Shown one piece after another: positions 1 to 8,109 of a stretch of 64,000 nt of DNA. The notes under the pieces were generated by a model. That model was not told where the DNA came from, ran no database searches, and saw nothing but the letters and a program-made list of their open reading frames with translations. The stretch is from Pseudomonas hormoni (GTDB taxonomy: Bacteria; Pseudomonadota; Gammaproteobacteria; Pseudomonadales; Pseudomonadaceae): contig NZ_CP075566.1 in assembly GCF_018502625.1 (NCBI RefSeq), positions 1,679,001-1,743,000 on the forward strand, written 5' to 3'. A program made the translations under genes and the position numbers. Positions within the stretch are counted from its first letter, which is position 1, and each line of letters opens with the position of its first letter.

Positions 1-1
1 G

Positions 2-586
2 TGTGTCTGGGTCGAGCAAGAGTTCGACGGCCTGATCCCGGCCCTGAAGGTCAAGAAAATCGACGCGATCCTGTCGTCCATGACCATCACCGACGACCGC
101 AAGAAAAACGTCGATTTCACCATCAAGTATTACCACACCCCGGCGCGCTTCGTGATGAAGGAAGGCTCCGACGTGAAAGACCCGCTGACCGAACTCAAGG
201 GCAAGAAAGTCGGTGTACTGCGCGCCAGTACCCACGACCGCTTCGCCACTGAAGTGCTGCAACCGGCGGGCATTATCCTGGTGCGTTACGGCTCGCAGCA
301 GGAAGCCAACCTGGACATGGTCTCCGGCCGCCTCGACGCGATGCTGGCGGACTCGGTCAACCTCGACGACGGTTTCCTGAAAACCGACGCTGGTAAAGGC
401 TTCGCGTTTGTCGGCCCTACCTACGAAGACGCCAAGTACTTCGGCGGCGGCGCCGGTATTGCGGTGCGCAAGGGTGATAAAGAGCTGGCGGACAAATTCA
501 ACACCGCCATCACTGAAATCCGCGCCAACGGCAAGTACAAGCAAGTGCAGGACAAGTACTTCGCTTTTGACGTTTACGGCGAGTAA
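2..586 (+). CDS. Amino-acid ABC transporter periplasmic substrate-binding protein, 5' truncated
   Basis: The last 194 codons of a solute-binding protein of the HisJ/ArgT/lysine-arginine-ornithine class (SBP_bac_3 family) are present. The frame is open from base 2, so the start and the Sec signal lie left of the window. The visible part carries the family pattern [16 protein letters not shown] followed by [15 protein letters not shown] and the C-terminal lobe ending [10 protein letters not shown]. It would bind a basic or polar amino acid in the periplasm and deliver it to an ABC permease. A strong intrinsic terminator follows at once, so this is the last gene of its transcription unit. The exact ligand cannot be read from the sequence. 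Confidence 0.9.
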   Translation, partial: CVWVEQEFDGLIPALKVKKIDAILSSMTITDDRKKNVDFTIKYYHTPARFVMKEGSDVKDPLTELKGKKVGVLRASTHDRFATEVLQPAGIILVRYGSQQEANLDMVSGRLDAMLADSVNLDDGFLKTDAGKGFAFVGPTYEDAKYFGGGAGIAVRKGDKELADKFNTAITEIRANGKYKQVQDKYFAFDVYGE

Positions 587-600
587 TCGAGCCGTATAAA

Positions 601-636
601 AAAGTGGCAACCAGTGATGCGGTTGCCACTTTTTTT
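601..636 (+). terminator. Rho-independent terminator
   Basis: AAGTGGCAACC and GGTTGCCACTT pair perfectly over 11 bp around an 8-nt loop and are followed by a T run. The hairpin sits 15 bases after the substrate-binding-protein stop. It also has an A run on the left side, so it could work in both directions. Confidence 0.9.
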
Positions 637-662
637 ATGCTTTCTTTCTATTGAAACGAGAA

Positions 663-757
663 CCCTGTGGGAGCGAGCTTGCTCGCGATAGCGTCGTGTC
701 AGACGACATCAATGCTGAGGTCGGTCCGCTATCGCGAGCAAGCTCGCTCCCACAGGG
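663..757. repeat. REPIN (paired inverted REP), GAGC-type
   Basis: CCCTGTGGGAGCGAGCTTGC is mirrored about 75 bp later by GCAAGCTCGCTCCCACAGGG, so the element can fold end to end. It fills the gap between the terminator and the AstE-like gene. Confidence 0.9.
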
Positions 758-788
758 TTTCTCAGTGTTCTGAAATTCAGGAGTTCCC

Positions 789-1901
789 ATGCAACGCATC
801 GACCATCCACTGCCCTGGAGCCACCTGGGCACCGAACGCACCCTCAGCGTGTTTCGCTATGGCGCGGGCACACGCAAGGTTTACATCCAGGCCAGCCTGC
901 ACGCGGATGAACTGCCCGGGATGCGCACGGCCTGGGAACTGAAGAAACGCCTGACGGAACTCGAAACCCAGGGCCAGTTGCAAGGCGTGATCGAACTGGT
1001 GCCGGTGGCCAATCCCATCGGTCTGGACCAGCACCTGCAAGGCAGCCACATGGGCCGTTTCGAACTCGGCAGTGGCAAGAATTTCAACCGCTCGTTCGTC
1101 GAACTGAGCGCGCCAGTGGGCGAGTTGATCGGCGATCAGTTGGGTACCGACGCACACGCCAACATCGCGCTGATCCGTCAGACCATGGGCCAGGTGCTCG
1201 ACGATTTACCTGTGCCAAAGTCGCAACTGGAAGCCATGCACCGCTTGCTGCTGCGCCACGCCTGCGACGCCGACATTACCCTCGACCTGCATTGCGATTT
1301 CGAGGCGGCCATTCATATTTACGCCTTGCCGCAACACTGGCCGCAGTGGCAGCCACTGGCGGCGCGCTTGAAGGCGGGTGTCGCGTTGCTGTGTGAAGAT
1401 TCCGGCGGCAGTTCATTCGATGAGTCCTGTTCTTCGCCATGGTTGCGACTCGCCAGGGCGTTCCCCGAGGCGGCGATTCCACCGGCCAACCTGGCGACAA
1501 CCCTGGAATTGGGCAGCATGGGCGATACCCGCGTCGATCAGGCCCAGGCCAATTGCGAGGCCATTCTCGGGTTCCTCGCCGAGCAGGGTTTCATCAAAGG
1601 CACCTGGCCAGCGGCACCGAGCGAATGTTGTGAGGGCATGCCGTTTGAAGGCACGGAATATCTGTTTGCGCCGCATCATGGTGTGGTCAGTTTTCTGCGC
1701 GAGGCCGGTGAGTGGGTGGAGCAGGGTGATGCGTTGTTTGAAGTGGTTGATCCGTTGAACGATCGGGTCACCACCGTGCGCGCCGGGACCAGCGGGGTGT
1801 TGTTTGCGATTGATCGTGGGCGCTATACGCAACCCGGTACATGGCAGGCGAAAGTGGCGGGGCGCGCGCCGATTCGGGTCGGGAAGCTGATTAACGACTG
1901 A
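789..1901 (+). CDS. Succinylglutamate desuccinylase/aspartoacylase (M14) family protein
   Basis: A 370-residue zinc metallo-hydrolase-like protein of the AstE/AspA family. The likely zinc ligands are H38 and E41 (HADE) and H168 (LDLHCD), with an NFNR arginine motif at 98-101 and a probable catalytic Glu240 (TLELG). The C-terminal ~100 residues look like the biotinyl-lipoyl-like beta domain of this family. GGAG lies before the ATG. The family removes acyl groups from amino acids or acyl-amino acids. Its position next to an amino-acid ABC binding protein suggests it acts on an imported acylated amino acid, which is inference. It is not in an astCADBE operon, so the name astE is not given. Confidence 0.85.
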   Translation: MQRIDHPLPWSHLGTERTLSVFRYGAGTRKVYIQASLHADELPGMRTAWELKKRLTELETQGQLQGVIELVPVANPIGLDQHLQGSHMGRFELGSGKNFNRSFVELSAPVGELIGDQLGTDAHANIALIRQTMGQVLDDLPVPKSQLEAMHRLLLRHACDADITLDLHCDFEAAIHIYALPQHWPQWQPLAARLKAGVALLCEDSGGSSFDESCSSPWLRLARAFPEAAIPPANLATTLELGSMGDTRVDQAQANCEAILGFLAEQGFIKGTWPAAPSECCEGMPFEGTEYLFAPHHGVVSFLREAGEWVEQGDALFEVVDPLNDRVTTVRAGTSGVLFAIDRGRYTQPGTWQAKVAGRAPIRVGKLIND

Positions 1902-1914
1902 CCGGGGAGTCTTC

Positions 1915-2051
1915 GGTGCCTTGTCGGGCCTCTTCGCCAGCAAGCTGTGCTCCTACGGAATTGGCGGTGCCTTGTCGGGCCTCATCGCCAGCAAGCTGTG
2001 CTCCTACGGAATTGGCGGTGCCCTGTAGGAGCACAGCTTGCTGGCGAAGGC
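1915..2051. repeat. Tandem-duplicated REP half plus inverted REP
   Basis: Two direct copies of a 51-bp unit (1915-1965 and 1966-2016) contain TCGCCAGCAAGCTGTGCTCC. They differ at one visible base (CTCTTCG versus CTCATCG). A third, inverted arm follows (CTGTAGGAGCACAGCTTGCT). It is a REPIN whose left arm has been duplicated. Confidence 0.85.
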
Positions 2052-2135
2052 GGCAGTCGGCTCGCCGAAAATCCCCCGGCCGGCTTCACAGTGTTAGGCT
2101 CTGCCCCGAATCCTGCGCTTTGTGAAGGAAGGTTT

Positions 2136-2852
2136 ATGTTGAAGGTTTTCGCTCTGCTGACACTCCTGGCGTCCGCCGCCGTCCACGCTCAAACCCCGCT
2201 GCACACCGATCTGCCGCTCAAATACCTGGAGCAGGCCAACCCCGAATCCGTCAATCAGCCTCTGGTCATTTTCCTCCATGGCTACGGCAGTAACGAACAG
2301 GACCTGTTCGGCATCAAGGATGAGCTGCCGACTCGCTACAACTACCTGTCGGTGCGTGCACCGATGGTGATGGAAGAGGGCAGTTATCAATGGTTTCGCA
2401 AAAAAGGTGAAGGTGCCTACAACGGCGAGACGGATGATCTGAAGGCCAGCGGCCAGGTGTTGCTGGATTTCGTCGCACAGGCTGCGAAGAAATATCACAC
2501 AGAACCGAACAAGGTTTTCCTGGTGGGCTTCAGCCAGGGCGCGATCATGTCCTACGAAGTTGCACTGCGTCACCCCGAGGTCGTGGGTGGGATCGCAGCG
2601 TTGAGCGGGCGGATTTTGCCGGTGCTCAAGTCCGAACTCAAACCCGATGAAAAACGCCAGAAACTGGCGATTTTCATCGGGCATGGCACGGCGGATAAAC
2701 GCCTTCCCTTCAACGATGGCACCGAGGCGGACAGCCTGTTGCAGAGCCTGTCACTCAAGCCTGAGTTTCATGCCTACCCAGGCGTCGGTCACAGCATCAG
2801 TGCCACCGAGATGCAGGACTTGAGCGCCTGGTTGCAGGGGCTCAACCCCTGA
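2136..2852 (+). CDS. Secreted alpha/beta-hydrolase (carboxylesterase/phospholipase family)
   Basis: A 238-residue serine esterase of the carboxylesterase/phospholipase (Abhydrolase_2) family. The start chosen is ATG 2136 after GAAGGAAGG, because it gives a clean signal peptide (MLKVFALLTLLASAAVHA). The open frame extends upstream, but only through REP sequence. The nucleophile serine is in GFSQGA, the acid is probably the Asp of GTADKRLP and the base is the His of GVGHS. HGYGSNEQD is the oxyanion-hole region. The protein would act in the periplasm or outside the cell. Substrate unknown. It converges on the next gene. Confidence 0.85.
   Translation: MLKVFALLTLLASAAVHAQTPLHTDLPLKYLEQANPESVNQPLVIFLHGYGSNEQDLFGIKDELPTRYNYLSVRAPMVMEEGSYQWFRKKGEGAYNGETDDLKASGQVLLDFVAQAAKKYHTEPNKVFLVGFSQGAIMSYEVALRHPEVVGGIAALSGRILPVLKSELKPDEKRQKLAIFIGHGTADKRLPFNDGTEADSLLQSLSLKPEFHAYPGVGHSISATEMQDLSAWLQGLNP
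2835..2851. terminator. Hairpin between convergent genes
   Basis: CAGGGG-CTCAA-CCCCTG forms a 6-bp stem overlapping the esterase stop, where two genes meet tail to tail 3 bases apart. There is no T run, so terminator function is only possible. Confidence 0.35.
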
Positions 2853-2855
2853 GCC

Positions 2856-3425
2856 TTACTTGCCGCTGACGATCTGTTTAACCAGCGCTTCATGGCCGGC
2901 ATTGTCGCTGAGGCGGGAAATTACCTGAACCAGCGCCATGCGCGTGCCCGAGGCGGCCATCAGCGTGGTATCCAGGGTTTTGCCGCCGCCCTGGGTGGCG
3001 ATGCTGTCGAGCTGTCGCAGTCCCAGGCCGGTGCCTTTCTGAGTGATGCTTTTTTCACTGAGCTTGGTGAAATCCGGCAGCGCCTTGGCTTGCTCGGTGG
3101 CGAAGTCGGATGCCGTGGCGTCGAGGAACTCACCGTCGTTGTCCTTGGCATTGACGCCACCGGGGATGGTGTTTTCAGCAGCGATCACCACGGTTTTCGT
3201 GGTTTCGTTGGTGTACATGGTGCCACTCGCGCCAGTCGAGCTCGGTGGTAGAGCGTTGGCGATGAAGCCCTTGGGCAGGGTAAAGGTGAACTTGTTGCCC
3301 AGCATCGAGACTTTCTGCGTCGACGCTGCCTCTTTGGCCACGACCTTGGCAGCCTGCGCGTTCAAAGCCCCCAGGCTGGCAACCGCCAGCAGCAGGACAA
3401 CGGCTTTTTTACTCAACAGTGACAT
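2856..3425 (-). CDS. Secreted protein of unknown function
   Basis: A 189-residue protein with a standard Sec signal (KKAVVLLLAVASLGALNAQA, no lipobox cysteine), so it is probably periplasmic. After the signal, a region with LGNKFTFTLPKGF and later GTRMALVQVISRLSD looks like a small alpha/beta domain common in Pseudomonas hypothetical proteins. I do not recognise a named family. It is monocistronic and convergent with the esterase. Nothing in the neighbourhood gives a role. Confidence 0.75.
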   Translation of the reverse strand: MSLLSKKAVVLLLAVASLGALNAQAAKVVAKEAASTQKVSMLGNKFTFTLPKGFIANALPPSSTGASGTMYTNETTKTVVIAAENTIPGGVNAKDNDGEFLDATASDFATEQAKALPDFTKLSEKSITQKGTGLGLRQLDSIATQGGGKTLDTTLMAASGTRMALVQVISRLSDNAGHEALVKQIVSGK

Positions 3426-3593
3426 TCAAAATCTCCAGGGTGGACTCGCGGTGGGGGGCGATCATCCCATGGAGGTCGTGACGCATTCCAGCGTGGGCTA
3501 ACGGACGGTCGGGTTCCAGTGAATAAACCGCTTTTGAACGTGGCCAGTGTCCCCGTGGTGAGAGCCGAGCCCTCACCAAGGGATTTGACGCAG

Positions 3594-3920
3594 TCACACC
3601 TCGCGGCGCACCGGGTAGCTCTTGATCACATCCATGAACTCGATCCTGCGTTCGCTGGCCAACAACGCCGGCAGGTGTTTTTCATATTCCTGGCGATACG
3701 GCTTGCGCAGGTGACGAGTGATGAAGTCTTCCTTGCTGCAGTTCCAGGTTTCGTAGAGCACCAGGGTATTCGGGTCGCCCTGCAACTGGTGGACCCAGGT
3801 GTTGACGAAGTCCGGCTCGGCTGACATCTGGTGCACCACGTCCAGCAACCGTTCCTTGGTTTCGGCGAAACGTTCGGGTTTGGCCGGGAGGTAAACGATA
3901 AACGCGACTTGATCACTCAT
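3594..3920 (-). CDS. Antibiotic biosynthesis monooxygenase (ABM)-family quinol monooxygenase-like protein
   Basis: A 108-residue ferredoxin-fold protein. Family-typical features are VAFIVYLPAKPE at the start, a central VLYETWNCSKEDF strand-helix and a closing helix with HLPAL. The start at 3920 (MSDQ) is preferred over two upstream ATGs because AGGTGA lies five bases before it. ABM proteins act as cofactor-free monooxygenases or as dimeric stress enzymes on quinols. It lies 29 bp behind the GST gene on the same strand, so the two probably form one transcript for detoxification (inference). Confidence 0.85.
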   Translation of the reverse strand: MSDQVAFIVYLPAKPERFAETKERLLDVVHQMSAEPDFVNTWVHQLQGDPNTLVLYETWNCSKEDFITRHLRKPYRQEYEKHLPALLASERRIEFMDVIKSYPVRREV

Positions 3921-3949
3921 TTTCATCACCTTCGAATGTCGGAAACGGC

Positions 3950-4624
3950 TTACTGCGCCTGGTTCTGTGGAAACAGATTGCGGCGGGTTTCTTCGTCGAA
4001 CTCGGCCTTCAACACCAGTTTCTCTTTAAGACCCTGGGCGCGCTGCGCTGCCGGGCGGGCGCTGATTTCATCGAACAGACGCTTGACGTTCGGGTACGCC
4101 ACCAGGCCGTTCTCGCCGAGGATGTACGGTGCGTAACTGGCCCAGCCCCAGAGCGCCATGTCGGCGATGCTGTAGGTGTCGCCCGCCAGATAGGGATGAT
4201 CGGCCAGACGCTGGTCGAGCACGCGGTAGTGACGTTCGACTTCCTTGAGGTAGCGGTTTTTCGCGTAGGCCAGGTCTTCCGGTGCGTGGTGCAGGAAATG
4301 CACAGCCTGGCCGGAGAACGGCGACAGGCCGGTGGCGATGAACATCAGCCACGACAGCAGTTCGGCTTGCCCGGTGACCGAGGTCGGCAGGAAGCGCTGA
4401 TGTTTTTGCGCCAGGTGCAGCAGGATGGCCTGGGAGTCGAAGACGGTGGCGTCGCCATCGACCAGCGCTGGCACCTTGGCGTTTGGGTTGATCGCCAGAA
4501 AGGCCGGCTGATGTTGCTCGCCCTTGAAGGTGTCGACGCCGATCAATTCGTACGGCGTTTGCAGCTCTTCGAGCAGCAGGGCAACTTTCATCGGGTTGGG
4601 CGAAGGGTGGAAAAAGAACTTCAT
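3950..4624 (-). CDS. Glutathione S-transferase family protein
   Basis: A 224-residue GST with an N-terminal thioredoxin-like domain (MKFFFHPSPNPMKVALLLEE; NPNAKVPALVDG carries the cis-proline; DSQAILLHL carries the glutathione gamma-Glu contact) and an all-helical C-terminal domain from about residue 90. The open frame extends upstream, but ATG 4624 matches the family start. It is close to Nu-class/YfcG-like enzymes, which often have glutathione-dependent disulfide reductase activity, but the substrate is not evident. First gene of a two-gene unit with the ABM protein. Confidence 0.9.
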   Translation of the reverse strand: MKFFFHPSPNPMKVALLLEELQTPYELIGVDTFKGEQHQPAFLAINPNAKVPALVDGDATVFDSQAILLHLAQKHQRFLPTSVTGQAELLSWLMFIATGLSPFSGQAVHFLHHAPEDLAYAKNRYLKEVERHYRVLDQRLADHPYLAGDTYSIADMALWGWASYAPYILGENGLVAYPNVKRLFDEISARPAAQRAQGLKEKLVLKAEFDEETRRNLFPQNQAQ

Positions 4625-4709
4625 GGTGTAGGCCTCAGTCAGTGATGGGTGAGTTAACTGAGGCTGATGGTGGGCGAAACCCGTTCGATTGACGTACGAG
4701 GTTGTTGTT

Positions 4710-5501
4710 CTACTCGTTCGAAATAGTTGAAGGTGTCGGTGGACTAACCACCGGTTTGGCCAACAGGCGTTTGGTGACGCCGAGCATGGCCACGGACACA
4801 GCGACGCCGATGCCAAACCCGCCCAGACCCATGACGGGTAGCGTCAGTGCGAGAACGAGGCAGAACGCTGCAAACGAATACATGCCCGTTGCTGTGGCTC
4901 GCAATAATGCAGCGGTAAACGCCGGCCCGCGGGTTTGCTGGGAGAACACCGCCATCACGCTGCCCAATACCGGGAACACTGCGAGCAGGCCGCTCCAGCG
5001 TTCGCCGACGGTGCTCGCCAGCAAGGTCACGGCGAGGGTGAGCAGGGCGCCCGCGATCATGCGCAGCAGCAATTTGTCGGACTTGGGTGCCGGGCCCGAA
5101 ACGATGGGCTGCACGGCCGGGAACAGATACGGCGCCGCCAGCAGCGCAGTCGCGGCGGCGATGACGGAGAACACCAGGGACGACGGGATCACCGACAGCA
5201 CAATGGCCGCCGTCGCCCAGACCAGCAGCGAAACCGTCAGTGCCCATGGCCATCCAGCCCGTTGTGCGACCTGGGCGTAGGTGACGCAGAAGGCGATCAT
5301 CGCAAACATCGCGGATAACGCGGCGGTCGCCGATTGCGCGGCAAACACTTCGCCTTGCTCGATGGCGAGGAAAAACAGAATCGGCCCGACCACCACCGGC
5401 AACCCCGACAGCCAACCGGCAACGCTTGGGCCCCAGCGTTTGCCCGCGAGGGAGATCAACAAGAGAAACCCGGGAATGACCAGCAGTTTGAGCAGCAGCA
5501 C
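4710..5501 (-). CDS. Integral membrane protein of unknown function
   Basis: A 263-residue inner-membrane protein with about eight hydrophobic segments, including KLLVIPGFLLLISLAG and a second-half repeat AGALLTLAVTLLASTVGE. GLPVVVGPILFFLAIEQGE, a GWLSGLPVVVGP-type loop, is the most distinctive part. The two halves look similar, suggesting an internal duplication as in small transporters. No substrate can be named. It is divergent from mntH across a 178-bp gap that holds a 12-bp palindrome. Confidence 0.75.
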   Translation of the reverse strand: MLLLKLLVIPGFLLLISLAGKRWGPSVAGWLSGLPVVVGPILFFLAIEQGEVFAAQSATAALSAMFAMIAFCVTYAQVAQRAGWPWALTVSLLVWATAAIVLSVIPSSLVFSVIAAATALLAAPYLFPAVQPIVSGPAPKSDKLLLRMIAGALLTLAVTLLASTVGERWSGLLAVFPVLGSVMAVFSQQTRGPAFTAALLRATATGMYSFAAFCLVLALTLPVMGLGGFGIGVAVSVAMLGVTKRLLAKPVVSPPTPSTISNE

Positions 5502-5575
5502 GCATACACCTCCGACCTGTGTGAGCGGGCAACGTTAGCATTGCGGGTGGCGGATTGCTCTATGAAAAGTCGGAT

Positions 5576-5587
5576 TTTGTATACAAA
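5576..5587. promoter_or_regulatory. Palindromic operator candidate TTTGTATACAAA
   Basis: A perfect 12-bp palindrome extended to near-symmetry (GATTTTGTATACAAATC). It sits between the divergent membrane-protein and mntH genes, about 75 bp from one start and 93 bp from the other. It resembles sites used by GntR/FadR-type repressors, but no such gene is nearby. Confidence 0.35.
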
Positions 5588-5679
5588 TCGCCAGCGGCGG
5601 GATCTTGGCATTTGCCCCTTGGGCCCGCGGGGTGAAACGTCTAAGCTGCCCCTCCCGCCTGCTTTTTTGGAATGAGTGC

Positions 5680-6999
5680 GTGAAATTCAGTTTGCCAAAA
5701 GTCGCCACTGCGCCGTTTTGCCCGCCCGAAGTGGCGGGCAGTGTCGCCGTTGACCCTCGCGCGTCATTCTTCAAGCGTGTCCTGCGTTTCGCCGGCCCGG
5801 GTTTGCTGGTGTCCATCGGCTACATGGACCCGGGTAACTGGGCCACCGCCATCGAGGCCGGTTCGCGGTTTGGCTACAGCCTGTTGTTCGTGGTGTTGCT
5901 GGCCAGTCTGGCGGGCATGGTGGTGCAGTGTTTGTGCTCGCGCCTGGGCATCGCCACCGGGCGCGATCTGGCGCAACTGTCCCGCGAACGCTACAGCACG
6001 CGGACGGCGCGCACCCAATGGGTGCTGGCGGAAATCTCGATCATCGCTACCGACCTCGCCGAAGTGCTCGGCTGTGCGTTGGCATTCCATTTGTTGCTGG
6101 GTTGCTCGCTGACCTTCGGCATCGCCCTCACGGCGTTCGACACGTTGTTGGTGCTGGCCCTGCAGAACCGTGGCTTCCGCCGACTGGAAGCGATCATGCT
6201 GGTGCTGGTGAGCACCATCGGTGTGTGTTTCTTCGTTGAATTGTTGCTGATCAAGCCTTACTGGCCGGACGTCGCCCGCGGCTTCACGCCGTCGTTGTCC
6301 GCCATTGGCGATGCGGCGCCGCTGTACCTGGCCATCGGGATTCTCGGGGCCACGGTGATGCCGCATAACCTGTACCTGCACACTTCGATCGTGCAGACCC
6401 GGATGATCGGCAAGGACCTGGCCAGCAAGCAGGATGCGGTGAAGCTGGCGCGCATCGACACCATCGGTTCCCTGGCGTTGGCGCTGCTGGTCAACGCGGC
6501 GATCCTGATCCTCGCGGCGGCCGCCTTTCACAAGACCGGGCACACCGACGTGGTGGACATCCAGGACGCCTATCACTTGCTTGATCCGCTGGTGGGCGGG
6601 GCGTTGGCCAGTGTGTTGTTTGGCGTTGCGCTGCTGGCGTCCGGTCAGAGTTCGACGTTTACCGGCACCATCGCGGGGCAGGTGATCATGGAGGGTTACC
6701 TGAACCTGCGTATTCCTTGCTGGCAGCGGCGGTTGATCACGCGGGGGCTGGCGCTGATCCCGGCGTTTATCGGCGTCTGGCTGATGGGTGACAATGCGAT
6801 CGGCAAGCTGCTGGTGTTGAGTCAGGTGGTGTTGAGTCTGCAGTTGCCGTTTGCGCTGTATCCGCTGATCCGGATGACCAATGACCACAAATTGATGGGG
6901 CCGTTTGTGAACCGGCTGCCGACGCGGGTGTTGGCTTGGGGGTTGTTTACGGTGATCAGTGGGGCGAATAGCTGGTTGATTCTGCAGTTTTTGGGGTGA
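5680..6999 (+). CDS. mntH: Nramp-family divalent metal (Mn/Fe) transporter MntH
   Basis: A 439-residue proton-coupled Mn(II)/Fe(II) importer with about eleven membrane segments. The two unwound metal-site helices are visible as DPGN at 50-53 and MPHNLYLH at 227-234, which fixes the family. GTG 5680 is chosen because it gives MKFSLPKVATAPFCPPE, a typical Pseudomonas MntH start. The in-frame codon at 5605 would add 25 unlikely residues. The preceding 90 bases are GC-rich with a CCCC/GGGG stem around 5615-5640, possibly a leader structure. A REPIN follows. Confidence 0.93.
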   Translation: MKFSLPKVATAPFCPPEVAGSVAVDPRASFFKRVLRFAGPGLLVSIGYMDPGNWATAIEAGSRFGYSLLFVVLLASLAGMVVQCLCSRLGIATGRDLAQLSRERYSTRTARTQWVLAEISIIATDLAEVLGCALAFHLLLGCSLTFGIALTAFDTLLVLALQNRGFRRLEAIMLVLVSTIGVCFFVELLLIKPYWPDVARGFTPSLSAIGDAAPLYLAIGILGATVMPHNLYLHTSIVQTRMIGKDLASKQDAVKLARIDTIGSLALALLVNAAILILAAAAFHKTGHTDVVDIQDAYHLLDPLVGGALASVLFGVALLASGQSSTFTGTIAGQVIMEGYLNLRIPCWQRRLITRGLALIPAFIGVWLMGDNAIGKLLVLSQVVLSLQLPFALYPLIRMTNDHKLMGPFVNRLPTRVLAWGLFTVISGANSWLILQFLG

Positions 7000-7010
7000 C
7001 TGTTCGGGCC

Positions 7011-7090
7011 TCATCGCCGGCAAGCCGGTCTCGCTCCCACAGGGGGAATGCGGTTCAACTGTGGGAGCGAGACCGGCTTGCCGGCGATGA
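7011..7090. repeat. REPIN, GAGACCGGCTTGCCGGC type
   Basis: TCATCGCCGGCAAGCCGGTC and GACCGGCTTGCCGGCGATGA are exact inverted copies about 40 bp apart. It lies between the tail-to-tail mntH and LysR genes. Confidence 0.9.
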
Positions 7091-7103
7091 ACGATGACGC
7101 GGA

Positions 7104-7997
7104 CTATCGCTGAAACGCCTCAACCACAAAATCGATAAACACCCGGGTCTTGGCCGGCATCAACGTCCGGCTCGGGTAATACAGCGAGATCGGTCCCGCC
7201 TCCGCATACCAGTCCGGCAGCAAGCGCACCAACTCACCGTGCTGGATGTGCGTGACCACATCAGGCAATACCAGCAGCGTCACACCGAGGCCCAGCAGTG
7301 CCGCCTCACGCATGGCCGCCGGATCATTCAGTACAATGTTTTCGTTCAGGGTGGCGCTTTCTTCATGGCCCGCCCGATCGTGCATCACCCACTGCCTAAT
7401 CCGCCCGGTCCGAATGCCGCGCATCACGATGCCGGTGTGTCCAAGCAGGTCCGCAGGGGTGCGTGGCGGGGTGCGTCCCTTCAAGTAGGCCGGTGAGGCA
7501 ACGGCGACGATATCCGCTGCCGCCAACGTCCGAGACACCACGCCCGGCGTCAACTCGAACCCGCCACCAATCGCCGCGTCGTAGCCTTCGGCAATCAGGT
7601 TCACCTGACGATTTTCGAAATGCCACTCCGGTCGGATCAACGGATACCGCGCCAGGAATGCCGGCAATAACGGCAACACATGACCGATGCCAAACGTCGG
7701 CGCGAGGCTGACCTTGAGCACACCTGCCGGCTCCCCGCGATCGCTGCTCACGGCGCTGATCGCCACCTGCAACGCCTCCAGATTGCCGCCGATGCTGGCC
7801 AGAAAACTTTCACCGGCCTCGGTCAGCGACAGCTTGCGGGTCGAGCGCTGAAACAGCCGCACACCGATGTTGCGCTCAAGCATCGCCACGTTGCGACTGA
7901 CTGCAGCAGGCGTTAGCGCAAGCAAACGTGCGGCGGCAGAAAAGCTGCCGGTTTCGGCGCTGCGCACAAAGGATTCGAGGTTGGCGAGGGTTTCCAT
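7104..7997 (-). CDS. LysR-family transcriptional regulator
   Basis: A 297-residue LTTR with an N-terminal winged helix (LESFVRSAETGSFSAAARLL, then AVSRNVAMLERNIGVRLFQR) and an effector-binding domain from about residue 90 ending in PAKTRVFIDFVVEAF. The start METLANLESF at 7997 is preferred over a TTG five codons upstream. It is divergent from the F420-reductase-like gene across 112 bp and is the obvious candidate regulator of it. The inducer is unknown. Confidence 0.9.
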   Translation of the reverse strand: METLANLESFVRSAETGSFSAAARLLALTPAAVSRNVAMLERNIGVRLFQRSTRKLSLTEAGESFLASIGGNLEALQVAISAVSSDRGEPAGVLKVSLAPTFGIGHVLPLLPAFLARYPLIRPEWHFENRQVNLIAEGYDAAIGGGFELTPGVVSRTLAAADIVAVASPAYLKGRTPPRTPADLLGHTGIVMRGIRTGRIRQWVMHDRAGHEESATLNENIVLNDPAAMREAALLGLGVTLLVLPDVVTHIQHGELVRLLPDWYAEAGPISLYYPSRTLMPAKTRVFIDFVVEAFQR

Positions 7998-8074
7998 GGC
8001 TGGCACCTTCAAACGACGCTTGAAAATTATTCAAAGCATTACCGTCTAATAAAGCCGCATTGGCAAGTTCAGTA

Positions 8075-8104
8075 TTCACTCCAACGACAACCCCTCGGAG
8101 TGAA
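8075..8104. promoter_or_regulatory. Inverted repeat overlapping a Shine-Dalgarno
   Basis: TTCACTCC and GGAGTGAA are perfect 8-bp arms separated by 14 bases. The right arm contains the GGAG ribosome-binding site of the gene starting at 8110. It may be a LysR operator, or an mRNA hairpin that hides the SD. Confidence 0.45.
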
Positions 8105-8109
8105 CCATC

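Noticed and set aside
1916..2125. 69-codon frame with an apparent peptide repeat
   Set aside because: The repeat is only the translated tandem REP; no ribosome site.
5764..7023. 419-codon antisense open frame over mntH
   Set aside because: Low-complexity Gln/Arg/His-rich product typical of a GC-rich shadow frame; the plus strand has clear Nramp motifs.
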